Below, piece by piece: positions 1 through 7,495 of a DNA stretch of 64,000 bases. The notes under the pieces are model-generated. The model did not search any database. It was not told the DNA's origin and saw nothing but the letters and a program-made list of their open reading frames with translations. Each line of letters opens with the position of its first letter. The stretch's first letter is position 1. The translations under genes were made by a program, and so were the position numbers. Origin of the DNA: JAVBOW01 sp031550125 (GTDB lineage Bacteria > Bacteroidota > Bacteroidia > Bacteroidales > Rikenellaceae); assembly GCA_031550125.1 (NCBI GenBank), contig JAVBOW010000005.1, positions 1 to 64,000 on the forward strand, given 5' to 3'.

Positions 1-9
1 CGTGTTGTA

Positions 10-241
10 CAGACTGTCCCTCACTCTCCATTTGAGCCTAACCCAGCCAATTTCAATATTATTAACAAAAAATTAATCTATCAAAACAAAACTTGGTGAC
101 CAAAAACCAGAAGCGCCCGCCCCGGCCGGGGTGGGCGATTCTGTGTTGTGGAGACCTCGTTGAGTTTGGATAGATGAATTTGTTGTAAATAATATTCAAT
201 GGAGATGGCTAAGGCTCAAATGGATATTGAGGACCAGTCTG
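10..241. repeat. Large imperfect inverted repeat at the left edge
   Basis: The arms at about 10-90 and 158-241 are reverse complements of each other with clear but imperfect identity. Shared blocks include CATTTGAGCC, AATATTATT and ATCTATC in matching order. The outermost ~11 bp of the right arm (231-241) are the first bases of the mobile repeat copy at 231-444, and the left arm opens with a near copy of that terminus (CAGACTGTCC). A GC-rich hairpin sits near the centre at about 114-137. The stretch is much more AT-rich than the genes around it and has no convincing ORF. It may be a decayed pair of inverted element copies with their flanks; its function is unknown. Confidence 0.6.
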
Positions 242-444
242 AAAAACAGGTTGGTGTTAATATGTGTGACGCAAGAAAGCGCTGCGCCTTACGGCAGCGA
301 CGCCGTGCGTAGCGTGCGTCGGGTTTAGCTTATCGTTTGAGTTTCAAACCGAAACAGACTGAAGTCCGTGAGGATTTGAAATGAGAAGGATAAGTGAAAG
401 ATGATGCGCGATATGCGCAGCCAACATATAATTGAAACAGATCC
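231..444. mobile_element. MITE-like element, full copy with 8-bp target duplication (copy 1)
   Basis: A 214-bp element begins GGACCAGTCTG and ends CAGATCC, so its termini form an imperfect inverted repeat of about 24 bp (16 of 24 positions match, ending in GTTGG on both sides). It is flanked directly by the 8-bp sequence GATATTGA at 223-230 and again at 445-452, the mark of a transposition event. The interior carries nested palindromes (CTTATC..TTTCAAA/TTTGAAA..GATAAG and a GCGTGCGTC/GACGC stretch). It has no transposase and no credible protein. The same sequence recurs at six or more places in this window. Confidence 0.85.
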
Positions 445-495
445 GATATTGATAATGAATTTCGGCACTTTCGATCCCTCCGCTTGTATTAAGCC

Positions 496-548
496 AGGAA
501 ATCCCTTGTAAGCGCTTCGTAATCCGAAAGCCTTACAAGGGATTTCCT
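496..548. repeat. Perfect 17-bp inverted repeat hairpin
   Basis: AGGAAATCCCTTGTAAG at 496-512 is exactly complementary to 532-548, with a 19-nt loop between. It lies between repeat copy 1 and the end of rny and is not followed by a clear T-run in either direction. It could be a transcription terminator, a structured RNA or a recombination-site remnant; the sequence alone does not decide. Confidence 0.6.
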
Positions 549-612
549 TTATGCAAACCTCTAATAACCAAACTCTGTCAGAAAAACGAAGTTTTTCAGA
601 AAAGTTTTTGGT

Positions 613-636
613 GCCGCTTTTTCCCAAAAAGCGGCG
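613..636 (-). terminator. Hairpin downstream of rny
   Basis: A GCCGCTTTTT/AAAAAGCGGC hairpin with a 3-nt loop lies a few bases beyond the rny stop codon. On the minus strand it is followed by an A-rich then pyrimidine-rich stretch rather than a clean U-tract, so this is a plausible but not canonical terminator for the minus-strand transcript. Confidence 0.5.
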
Positions 637-642
637 ATGCCG

Positions 643-2184
643 CTACTTAGCGTAGCTGACCGACCGCGTTTCCCGTATGACGGTGATTTTAACCTGTCCG
701 GGGTAGGTCATTTCGTCCTGTATCTTTTTGGCGATGTCGTGCGAGAGGGCGTCGGCCTGCTGGTCTGATATCTTTTCGCTGCCGACTATCACGCGCAGTT
801 CGCGTCCGGCCTGTATGGCGTAGGTTTTCATTACGCCGGGATGGGCCATTGCGATGTCTTCCATCTCCTTGAGGCGTTTGATGTACGATTCCACCACTTC
901 GCGGCGAGCGCCGGGGCGGGCGCCCGATATGGCGTCGCACACCTGCACGATGGGCGAAAGGAGCGAGGTCATCTCCACCTCGTCGTGGTGTGCGCCTATG
1001 GCGTTGCACACCTCGGGTTTCTCTTTGTACTTCTCGGCCAGTTTCATGCCTATTATTGCGTGGGGCAGTTCCGGCTCGTCGTCGGGTACCTTGCCTATGT
1101 CGTGCAGCAGGCCGGCTCGGCGGGCGGTGTTGGGATTCAGACCCAGCTCGGCGGCCATTATACCGCACAAGTTGGCCGTCTCGCGCGAGTGCTGGAGAAG
1201 GTTCTGCCCGTAGGAAGAACGGTATTTCATCTTGCCCACCAGGCGTATAAGCTCCGGATGCAGGCCGTGGATGCCCATGTCGATGGTAGTGCGCTTGCCC
1301 ACTTCCACTATCTCCTCCTCTATCTGTTTTTGCACTTTGGCCACCACTTCCTCTATGCGGGCGGGGTGTATGCGGCCGTCGGTCACCAGTTGGTGGAGGG
1401 CCAGGCGGGCTATCTCGCGGCGTACGGGGTCGAAGCCCGAGAGGATGATGGCCTCGGGAGTGTCGTCGACGATGATCTCGATGCCGGTGGCGGCTTCCAG
1501 GGCGCGTATGTTGCGGCCTTCGCGGCCTATGATGCGGCCCTTGACCTCGTCGGACTCGATGTTGAACACCGTCACGGAGTTCTCTATGGCCGTTTCGGTG
1601 GCCACCCTCTGGATGGTCTGCACCACTATTTTCTTGGCCTCTTTGTTGGCGCTCATCTTGGCCTCCTCGACGGTTTCGTTGATGTAGGCCATGGCTTCGG
1701 TTTTGGCCTCGGCCTTCATGTTCTCTATCAGGATGTTCTTGGCGTCCTCCGAACTCATGCCGCTTATCTGTTCCAGGCGGGCGTTCTGCTCGCGGATCAG
1801 ACGGTCGAGATCCTCGCGCCGCTTGTCGAGCGAGGCTATATGGGCGTCCATTTGCTCCTTGCGCGTTTCAAGCTCTTTGTTTTTGCGGCCTATCTCCTCG
1901 TGCTGCTGGTGGAGGGTGGCTTCGGTCTGCTTTATGCGGGCCTCGCTTTGCTGGAGCTTGGAATTGCGCTCATTCACGGTGCGGTCGTGTTCGCTTTTTA
2001 GTTGGATGAAGCGTTCCTTGGCTTGCAGGATCTTCTCTTTTTTGATCATTTCGCCGTCGGCTTCGGCCTGCTTGAGGATGCTGTCTTTGCGGTTCTGCAT
2101 CGCCTTGCGTACCCCGAAGTAGGCGGCCAATCCCACGATTACGCCCGTGATGACGTCTACTGCTATTATTGTGGCTATAGTCAT
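643..2184 (-). CDS. rny: Ribonuclease Y
   Basis: Membrane-anchored endoribonuclease that initiates mRNA decay. The 513-residue length is typical. Visible in order: an N-terminal membrane helix (about 5-25), a long charged coiled coil (about 35-190), a KH RNA-binding domain with GRIIGREGRN at 216-225, and an HD phosphohydrolase domain with the metal-binding HD pair at 361-362 (LLHDIGK), followed by the conserved HHDE and GARPGARRE stretches. The ATG at 2184 places the membrane helix at the very N-terminus. It lies downstream of zapA and the probable 6S RNA on the same strand and ends near a hairpin at 613-636. Confidence 0.97.
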   Translation of the reverse strand: MTIATIIAVDVITGVIVGLAAYFGVRKAMQNRKDSILKQAEADGEMIKKEKILQAKERFIQLKSEHDRTVNERNSKLQQSEARIKQTEATLHQQHEEIGRKNKELETRKEQMDAHIASLDKRREDLDRLIREQNARLEQISGMSSEDAKNILIENMKAEAKTEAMAYINETVEEAKMSANKEAKKIVVQTIQRVATETAIENSVTVFNIESDEVKGRIIGREGRNIRALEAATGIEIIVDDTPEAIILSGFDPVRREIARLALHQLVTDGRIHPARIEEVVAKVQKQIEEEIVEVGKRTTIDMGIHGLHPELIRLVGKMKYRSSYGQNLLQHSRETANLCGIMAAELGLNPNTARRAGLLHDIGKVPDDEPELPHAIIGMKLAEKYKEKPEVCNAIGAHHDEVEMTSLLSPIVQVCDAISGARPGARREVVESYIKRLKEMEDIAMAHPGVMKTYAIQAGRELRVIVGSEKISDQQADALSHDIAKKIQDEMTYPGQVKITVIRETRSVSYAK

Positions 2185-2235
2185 GAATTTAGGTTGTTAA
2201 AAATATTTTAAAATAAAAAATTTCGTTGCCTGGGC

Positions 2236-2445
2236 ATAAAAAAGCCCGCAGAATTCCTTTTTTTGTTGACGAAATCTCCTGATCGTCATGTGTGGGACCT
2301 CCGGCTTATCGGTCGCAAACGTCCAACGGCTCGCCATGGAGCACCCTTTCGGGTTAAGGCCTGTTTTTGAAGGGCCGAGGCGATTCCCAATTTTTATAAT
2401 GTTGAGTTTCGCAAAGCTAAAAGGAATTCATGCGGGTATTCCTAA
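2236..2445 (-). ncRNA. ssrS: Probable 6S RNA
   Basis: This 292-nt gene-free gap between zapA and rny holds a sequence whose two ends pair over a long stem. On the minus strand, CCCGCATGAATTCC near the 5' end (about 2422-2435) pairs with GGAATTCTGCGGG at about 2245-2258. Pairing continues inward (GCGAAACTC with GAGATTTCGT). The enclosed ~150 nt hold further short hairpins, and a U-run follows the closing stem at 2236-2243. A single long imperfect hairpin of ~190-200 nt beside zapA is the known architecture and genomic place of 6S RNA, which sequesters RNA polymerase in stationary phase. The call rests on structure and synteny, not on a covariance search. Confidence 0.6.
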
Positions 2446-2476
2446 AACTGTATTTAAAGAACGATGGGCGGTACGA

Positions 2477-2767
2477 TTATATTTCGCTCAGATATTTATC
2501 CAATTGAGTATCTATCTCTTTCAGCCTGGACTCGTCGCTGTCCATGTTGCCTTTCATTTCCAGCTCCACGTAGTTGACAGCCATCTGCAGGGCGGCCATG
2601 GCGAGATATTCATCGCCTTCGGCCCTGAAACGGCGTCTGTACATTTCGATAGTGTCGTTGAGCTGGCGTTCGGCCCTGCGATACCTCTCTTCTTTCGCCC
2701 TTTCTATGGTCAACGGAAAAGTTTTTCCGGCCACGGTGAGCCTTATGCTAAACTTTTCTGATTCCAT
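2477..2767 (-). CDS. zapA: Cell division protein ZapA
   Basis: A small (96 aa) FtsZ-ring-associated protein that bundles FtsZ filaments at mid-cell. The N-terminal part shows the ZapA pattern (short beta strands, then a basic-acidic helix around RAKEERYRRAERQLNDTI), followed by an alpha-helical dimerisation region containing the typical YLAMAALQMAVNYVELE stretch. The ATG directly follows the stop codon of the coiled-coil gene at 2768-3055, so the two are co-transcribed and probably translationally coupled. The 6S RNA candidate lies immediately downstream, as in many bacteria where zapA neighbours ssrS. Confidence 0.88.
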   Translation of the reverse strand: MESEKFSIRLTVAGKTFPLTIERAKEERYRRAERQLNDTIEMYRRRFRAEGDEYLAMAALQMAVNYVELEMKGNMDSDESRLKEIDTQLDKYLSEI

Positions 2768-3055
2768 TTATTTGTTTATAAGTGCAATGCATTTGTCTAC
2801 CTCCCGCATGAGACGGTTGACCCTCGCTTTGGCGAGTTTGTTTTGCTGCGCCCCTCCGCCCATCGACCCGGCCAGTTCCAACACCGTCACACGGTGTTCC
2901 GCCTGCGATAGCTGTTGCTGCAACTGCGTCCTTTCCGCCTTGAGCCTCTCTATCTCGGCGGCCATTTTGCCGGTTTTTTCCCTGAGCCTGCGGTTATCGG
3001 CTATAACCTGCCCGACTTTGTCTCTCAGGCTGTTTATCAGGGTTGTTTGCGCCAT
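2768..3055 (-). CDS. Small coiled-coil protein upstream of zapA
   Basis: A 95-residue, almost entirely helical protein with a heptad-like charged central segment (about 10-60, rich in Leu, Glu, Lys and Gln) and no signal peptide or membrane segment. Its stop abuts the zapA start, which points to a partner role in division, analogous to ZapB or to FtsB/FtsL-like coiled coils. That function is inferred from context only; no catalytic motif is visible. The Met-Ala-Gln start at 3055 follows an AT-rich leader. Confidence 0.75.
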   Translation of the reverse strand: MAQTTLINSLRDKVGQVIADNRRLREKTGKMAAEIERLKAERTQLQQQLSQAEHRVTVLELAGSMGGGAQQNKLAKARVNRLMREVDKCIALINK

Positions 3056-3108
3056 GCCGGAACGGGGTTTTCGGTTTGCTCTCCAAAATTAAGCATATTT
3101 CACAATAT

Positions 3109-4404
3109 TTACAAAATAATTTCCCCCCACAGCTCATATTCTTCTGCTGCGGTGACGATTATTTCATAAAACGAGCCTGTTTTCAGTTTTTTCGCCGAGC
3201 CGATCAACACCTCCTGATCCACCTCGGGCGAGTCATGCTGCGTACGCCCTATGTAGTAGTCCCCTTCGCGGCGGTCTATTATCACCCGCTCGCGTTTGCC
3301 CACGCGGGCGAGGTTGTTTTCGAGCGCTATTTCGCCCTGCACCTCTATAAGCCTGCGGGCGCGGCGTTGCTTTACGGCGTCGGGTACGTCGTCCTCCATC
3401 CCCTCGCACGAGTGGGTACCCTCTTCCGGACTGTATGGAAATACGCCCAGGCGCTCGAAACGGGCCTGCCGCACGAAGTCGAGCAACTCGCCGAAATCGG
3501 CCTCGCTCTCGCCGGGATGGCCCACCAGCATGGTTGTGCGTATGGCTATACCGGGAACGGCGGCCCTGAGTTTTTCGAGCAGCCCGACGGTCTTCTCTTT
3601 CGATATCTTCCTTCGCATGGCGTCCAACTGGCTGTCTGCGATATGTTGCAGGGGGATGTCGAGGTATTTGCATATCTTAGGCTCGTCGCGCATGGCCTCT
3701 ATCACGTCTTCGGGGAATTGCGCGGGATAGGCGTAATGCAGCCTTATCCACTCTATGCCATCCACGAGACACAACTGCCGGAGCAATTCGCCCAGACGCC
3801 GTTTCCCGTAGATGTCGAGTCCGTACCATGTGGTATCCTGTGCGATGACCATCAGCTCGCGGACGCCTTTGGCGGCGAGCATGCGCGCCTCCTGCACAAG
3901 CTCTTCCATCGGTACGGAGCGGTGGCGACCGCGTATGAGGGGTATGGCGCAGTAGCTGCATGCGCGGTCGCACCCTTCGGATATCTTCAGGTAGGCGTAG
4001 TGCGGGGGGGTGGACAGAGTGCGCGCTGTTTCCAGCTCCGGACGGTAAGATGCGCCCAGGGCCTCCACCAGGGCGGGCATGTCGTCCACGCCGAAAAAGG
4101 CGTCAACCTCGGTTATTTCGGCCCGCAGCTCTTCCGGATAGCGTTGGCTGAGGCATCCGAATACGTATAGTTTGCTTATAGCTCCCGTTTTTTTAGCCTC
4201 GGCCAGTTCCAGTATCGTGTTTATCGACTCTTCTTTGGCGTCGCCTATGAAGCCGCATGTATTTACCACCGCCGAGCCGCCTTTGGCGCACCGTCCCTCG
4301 TGGACGACGGTCAGCCCCGAAGCTTCCAGCTGGGCGGCCAGATGCTCCGAATCTACGGTGTTTTTCGAGCAACCGAGGGTGGTTATGGTTATCTGGGGGC
4401 GCAT
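3109..4404 (-). CDS. rimO: Ribosomal protein S12 methylthiotransferase RimO
   Basis: A radical-SAM enzyme that adds a methylthio group to the conserved Asp of ribosomal protein S12. Counting from the chosen start, the N-terminal UPF0004 domain carries cluster cysteines at 12, 50 and 84. The radical SAM motif C-x3-C-x2-C is at 145/149/152 (CDRACSYC), and a TRAM-like C-terminal region follows. The frame is open upstream to 4539, but the ATG at 4404 (MRPQITITTLGCSKN) matches the family N-terminus; the extra 45 residues are low-complexity Arg-rich shadow. The start overlaps the end of the FkbM gene by 16 nt, so the two are in one transcript. Confidence 0.95.
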   Translation of the reverse strand: MRPQITITTLGCSKNTVDSEHLAAQLEASGLTVVHEGRCAKGGSAVVNTCGFIGDAKEESINTILELAEAKKTGAISKLYVFGCLSQRYPEELRAEITEVDAFFGVDDMPALVEALGASYRPELETARTLSTPPHYAYLKISEGCDRACSYCAIPLIRGRHRSVPMEELVQEARMLAAKGVRELMVIAQDTTWYGLDIYGKRRLGELLRQLCLVDGIEWIRLHYAYPAQFPEDVIEAMRDEPKICKYLDIPLQHIADSQLDAMRRKISKEKTVGLLEKLRAAVPGIAIRTTMLVGHPGESEADFGELLDFVRQARFERLGVFPYSPEEGTHSCEGMEDDVPDAVKQRRARRLIEVQGEIALENNLARVGKRERVIIDRREGDYYIGRTQHDSPEVDQEVLIGSAKKLKTGSFYEIIVTAAEEYELWGEIIL

Positions 4405-5147
4405 GGGTCGGAGTTGTGTATAAAGATATAATCGCCGCCGGCACTGTTGCCCGGCGCGAGGCGGCCTCCGGACAGTTTGAAGGGGCGGTAGCCCAGACCG
4501 GTGAGCAGTTCGTCGATATTCCGCTCGTTCCGGCCCCACACCTCCACCTGTATTTTTGGGCGGTGTTTGGCTATTATGTCGCTCATCCGGCTGAGTACAT
4601 GATATTCATACCCCTCTATGTCGCATTTTATATAATCTATCCTGTCGAGGTTGCCGAAGAGGTCGGACGGGCGTTTCATCTGCGCCTCGAATCTGAACTC
4701 TATCTCTTCCAGCGGCCCGTCCTTGTCCGGGTCCCAGACGTGCGGCAGGCCCGTACGCAGGTAGCCGCCCTGGCCTGCGGTTGTCACCATCCATATATTT
4801 CCCTCCTCTTCGCCCAGGGCGCAGGGATAGAGTGTTATATTGGGATGCCGGCGCGCCTTCTCGTTGAATATCTTGTTGTAAAGGCGTATGGGTTCCACTG
4901 CCAGCACCCTGCCTTCGGATCCCGTCCACCGTGCGAAGAGTATCGAATAGTAACCCAGGTTGGCTCCTATGTCGATAACCGTGTCTCCTTTACGGATGAG
5001 TTTTTTGACATAATAGTGCAGCGCGAACGATCCGAAAGGCCTGAGCAGCCCCGTGCCGTAAAGGAAGAAATAGCCCCTCTGCATGAGCCTGAGATAACTC
5101 TCCAGGCTGATGGAGCGGAAGACCAGTCGTTTGATGGCTTTGATCAT
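4389..5147 (-). CDS. FkbM-family SAM-dependent methyltransferase
   Basis: A 252-residue protein with a Rossmann methyltransferase core. It shows GDTVIDIGANLGYYSILFA (SAM motif I), then VLAVEPIRLYN with the acidic ribose-binding residue, and late in the chain the FkbM hallmark IKCDIEGYEYHVL. Such enzymes usually O-methylate sugars or secondary metabolites; the substrate here is unknown. The ATG at 5147 was chosen because it sits 7 nt after the ftsY stop; the frame extends to 5210 but would overlap ftsY. It is wedged between ftsY and rimO with no sugar genes nearby, so context gives no substrate clue. Confidence 0.85.
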   Translation of the reverse strand: MIKAIKRLVFRSISLESYLRLMQRGYFFLYGTGLLRPFGSFALHYYVKKLIRKGDTVIDIGANLGYYSILFARWTGSEGRVLAVEPIRLYNKIFNEKARRHPNITLYPCALGEEEGNIWMVTTAGQGGYLRTGLPHVWDPDKDGPLEEIEFRFEAQMKRPSDLFGNLDRIDYIKCDIEGYEYHVLSRMSDIIAKHRPKIQVEVWGRNERNIDELLTGLGYRPFKLSGGRLAPGNSAGGDYIFIHNSDPCAPR

Positions 5148-5154
5148 GGCCGGG

Positions 5155-6273
5155 CTATTTGAAAAGGGTGTCGACGAACGCTTTGCGGTCGAAAACCTGC
5201 AGCTGGTCAATCTTTTCGCCTACCCCGATGTAGCGCACCGGCACGCCGAACTGGTCGGAAATACCTATAACCACACCGCCTTTGGCCGTACCGTCGAGTT
5301 TGGTTATGGCCAGCGAGGTGACGTGGGTGGCCTGGGTGAACTGGCGAGCCTGCTCGAAAGCGTTCTGACCCGTGCTGCCGTCAAGCACCAGCATCACCTC
5401 GTGCGGAGCGTCCGGTATGACCTTGGTCATAACGTTGCGTATTTTAGTAAGCTCGTTCATCAGTCCCACTTTGTTGTGCAGCCGGCCCGCGGTGTCTATC
5501 AGCACCACGTCGGCCTTGCCTGCCACGGCCGAGCGCAGGGTATCGTAGGCCACCGACGCAGGGTCGGAGCCCATCTGTTGGCGTACAACGGTGGCCCCCG
5601 CCCTGTCTGCCCAAACCTGCAGTTGGTCTATGGCCGCGGCGCGGAAAGTGTCGGCGGCGCCTATGTAGACCCTCTTGCCCAGGCCGCCCAACTGCGCCGC
5701 CAGTTTACCTATGGTGGTTGTCTTGCCCGCGCCGTTCACGCCCACCACCATGACGACGTAGGGTACGCCCTCGGCGGCTGCTTTGTCTATGCGGTCGTAA
5801 GCGTCGTTCTCGAGCATGAGCGACGATATCTCGTCGCGCAGGATGGCCTGCAGCTCGTCCGTCCCGAGGTATTTGTCGCGCGCCACTCGGCGTTCTATGC
5901 GTTCTATTATCCTGACGGTGGTCTCCACCCCCACGTCGGAGGTTATCAGCACCTCTTCCAGGTGGTCGAGTACGTCGGCGTCCACGCGCGACTTTCCCGC
6001 CATCGCGCGCGTGAGTTTGGAGAAGAATCCCGTCTTGGTCTTTTCGAGGCCCTGCTCGAGGTCTTTATTCCGCTCTGCGGCGGTTTCGGATTGCTCCGCG
6101 GCGGTTTCATTAACCGGGACGTCGTCCGGCCTGGTTGCCTGTGTCTCCGTCAGCTCCTCTTGCGGGACGGGGAGGCCCTGAGTTTCGGTTTGCGGTTCTT
6201 CGAGCGGTATGTCGTCGACAGGCGCTATCGGTTTTACCGCCTGCTTTTTAGTTAGAAAATCGAATAATCCCAT
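5155..6273 (-). CDS. ftsY: Signal recognition particle receptor FtsY
   Basis: The SRP receptor GTPase that docks ribosome-SRP complexes at the membrane. It is 372 aa, with an acidic Glu/Thr-rich N-terminal A domain (about 15-80), a helical N domain (about 80-165), then the GTPase. The P-loop GVNGAGKTTT starts at 178, DTAGR is at 260-264 and TKLDGTAKGG starts at 324. The short A domain and lack of membrane helices are usual. It has its own promoter at 6296-6326 and is followed by the FkbM gene after 7 nt. Confidence 0.97.
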   Translation of the reverse strand: MGLFDFLTKKQAVKPIAPVDDIPLEEPQTETQGLPVPQEELTETQATRPDDVPVNETAAEQSETAAERNKDLEQGLEKTKTGFFSKLTRAMAGKSRVDADVLDHLEEVLITSDVGVETTVRIIERIERRVARDKYLGTDELQAILRDEISSLMLENDAYDRIDKAAAEGVPYVVMVVGVNGAGKTTTIGKLAAQLGGLGKRVYIGAADTFRAAAIDQLQVWADRAGATVVRQQMGSDPASVAYDTLRSAVAGKADVVLIDTAGRLHNKVGLMNELTKIRNVMTKVIPDAPHEVMLVLDGSTGQNAFEQARQFTQATHVTSLAITKLDGTAKGGVVIGISDQFGVPVRYIGVGEKIDQLQVFDRKAFVDTLFK

Positions 6274-6295
6274 CGTGCAAATCTGTTTACGGGTG

Positions 6296-6326
6296 CAAAG
6301 GTACGAATAAAAGGGAAGCCGCCCAA
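6296..6326 (-). promoter_or_regulatory. Bacteroidetes-type promoter of ftsY
   Basis: On the minus strand a TTTG (-33, complement of 6324-6327) is followed after 20 nt by TACCTTTG (-7, 6296-6303), which fits the Bacteroidetes consensus TTG-N19..21-TAnnTTTG. The -7 box is about 23 nt upstream of the ftsY ATG. The -33 box lies in the loop of the tonB terminator hairpin. Confidence 0.7.
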
Positions 6327-6340
6327 ACCGGACGGCTTCC
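6314..6340 (-). terminator. Terminator of the tonB gene
   Basis: GGAAGCCG (6314-6321) pairs with CGGCTTCC (6333-6340). On the minus strand the stem is followed by CTTTTATT, giving a U-rich tail, about 30 nt beyond the tonB stop. It shares sequence with the ftsY promoter. Confidence 0.7.
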
Positions 6341-6369
6341 GCTTAAGTATGGGGTTTATGCCTTGGCTT

Positions 6370-7047
6370 TTATTGGAGCGTGAATTGTACGGGCAGGTAG
6401 AATTTCACACGTACGGGGGTGGTGCGCTGTTTTCCCGGCTCCCATTTGGGCGAGCTTTTCAGCACGCGTATCGTCTCGTCGGAGAGCGATTGGTCCGGCG
6501 ACTGCTCCACGATGATGTTGGTGAGCGCGCCGTCGCGTTCGATGACGAACGACACCATGACTCTGCCCGAAATGTTGTTGTCGGCAGCAATACGGGGATA
6601 CTGTATGCGCGACATGACCCATGCATGGAAGGCGTTGATGTCTTTGCCCTGAAATTTAGGCATGTGTTCCACAACTTTGAACGGCTCGTCCGAAACCTGT
6701 ACGCTTTCCACCACCTTGGCGTCCTTTACTACCACGGCGTCCTCCTTGAAATCGTCGAATTTGATCTCCTCGACGATCTTGGTGTCGTTCTTCACGATGT
6801 TGAGTATCTCTGTGGCGTATGATATCTGCTGTTTGGCAGGTTCTGTGGGTTTCTCTTCCTGGATGGTGATCTCAATGATATCCTCTTCCACCATGGCCAG
6901 ACCCATGTCTATCTTGGCTATCTTTTTCTCTCTCTGCGAGTATCCGAAGGCAAAGATGCATATTCCCAGGGAAAGGGCCACGCCGAGCAGCATGAATACG
7001 GATTTCTTGTTCTCAAGATCGGCTTTGGGTGATTTTTTTGCTTCCAT
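6370..7047 (-). CDS. Energy transducer TonB-family protein
   Basis: A 225-residue inner-membrane protein that couples the proton-motive force to outer-membrane receptors. A short cytoplasmic N-terminus is followed by one transmembrane helix (about 18-36), a Glu/Pro/Lys periplasmic linker, and a C-terminal TonB domain with ISGRVMVSFVIERDG and the closing PVRVKFYLPVQF strand pair. The Trp of the YP..A.....GxV region is replaced by RIQYPRIAADNNI, as in other Bacteroidetes TonBs. No ExbB/ExbD genes are adjacent, so it probably uses an ExbBD encoded elsewhere. Confidence 0.9.
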   Translation of the reverse strand: MEAKKSPKADLENKKSVFMLLGVALSLGICIFAFGYSQREKKIAKIDMGLAMVEEDIIEITIQEEKPTEPAKQQISYATEILNIVKNDTKIVEEIKFDDFKEDAVVVKDAKVVESVQVSDEPFKVVEHMPKFQGKDINAFHAWVMSRIQYPRIAADNNISGRVMVSFVIERDGALTNIIVEQSPDQSLSDETIRVLKSSPKWEPGKQRTTPVRVKFYLPVQFTLQ

Positions 7048-7228
7048 ATCTGTTCGGTTTTTATTTGATTCTTCATTATTTTGCGGCCGGGCAGGCCATT
7101 CCTGCGCAATGTAGCTTACAAATATAATAACGAAAATAACAATTATAAAATATTTTACCGAAAAAAACTTGCAGTCCGTTTCTCCCGATCGTCCGGCCGG
7201 AGAAGATTTTACTTTTTACGCCGATTTA

Positions 7229-7261
7229 TTTGCATACGAAAAAAGTTTTTTGCTATCTTTG
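7229..7261 (+). promoter_or_regulatory. Promoter of tRNA-Ala
   Basis: TTTG at 7229-7232, a 21-nt spacer, then TATCTTTG at 7254-7261 exactly match the Bacteroidetes housekeeping promoter. The tRNA begins 10 nt after the -7 box, so the transcript starts essentially at the tRNA. Confidence 0.85.
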
Positions 7262-7271
7262 TCCCCGCAAT

Positions 7272-7345
<74 letters not shown>

Positions 7346-7346
7346 C

Positions 7347-7374
7347 AAAGGCCCTGGACGGGGCCTTTGTTGTT
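7347..7374 (+). terminator. Terminator of tRNA-Ala
   Basis: AAAGGCCC (7347-7354) pairs with GGGCCTTT (7361-7368) and is followed by GTTGTTTT on the plus strand, immediately after the tRNA 3' end. Confidence 0.8.
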
Positions 7375-7386
7375 TTGCCGGCTATC

Positions 7387-7485
7387 GGATCGGCCTGAAA
7401 AACAGGTTGGCGTCAAGATGCGCGACGCAAGAAAGCGCTACGCCTTACGATAACGACGCTGTGCGATATGCGCGGCCAACACACA
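7387..7485. mobile_element. MITE-like element, internally deleted copy (copy 2)
   Basis: It starts GGATCGGCCTGAAAAACAGGT, the same terminus as copy 1, and runs through the GACGCAAGAAAGCGC and CGCCTTACG blocks. It then jumps from GACGCTGTGCG straight to ATATGCGCGGCCAAC, so about 100 bp of the middle are missing. The far terminus is degraded (ACACACAC follows CCAAC) and no target duplication is visible. It ends only about 10 bp before the rlmN start codon. Confidence 0.7.
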
Positions 7486-7495
7486 CACGGTAAAT

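Noticed and set aside
325..627. A 100-residue open frame on the minus strand
   Set aside because: It lies across the mobile repeat and the hairpin, has no homologous pattern, and arises from the palindromic DNA.
841..2001. A 386-residue plus-strand open frame opposite rny
   Set aside because: Low-complexity His/Val/Leu/Gly content typical of GC-rich antisense shadow; rny on the other strand is certain.
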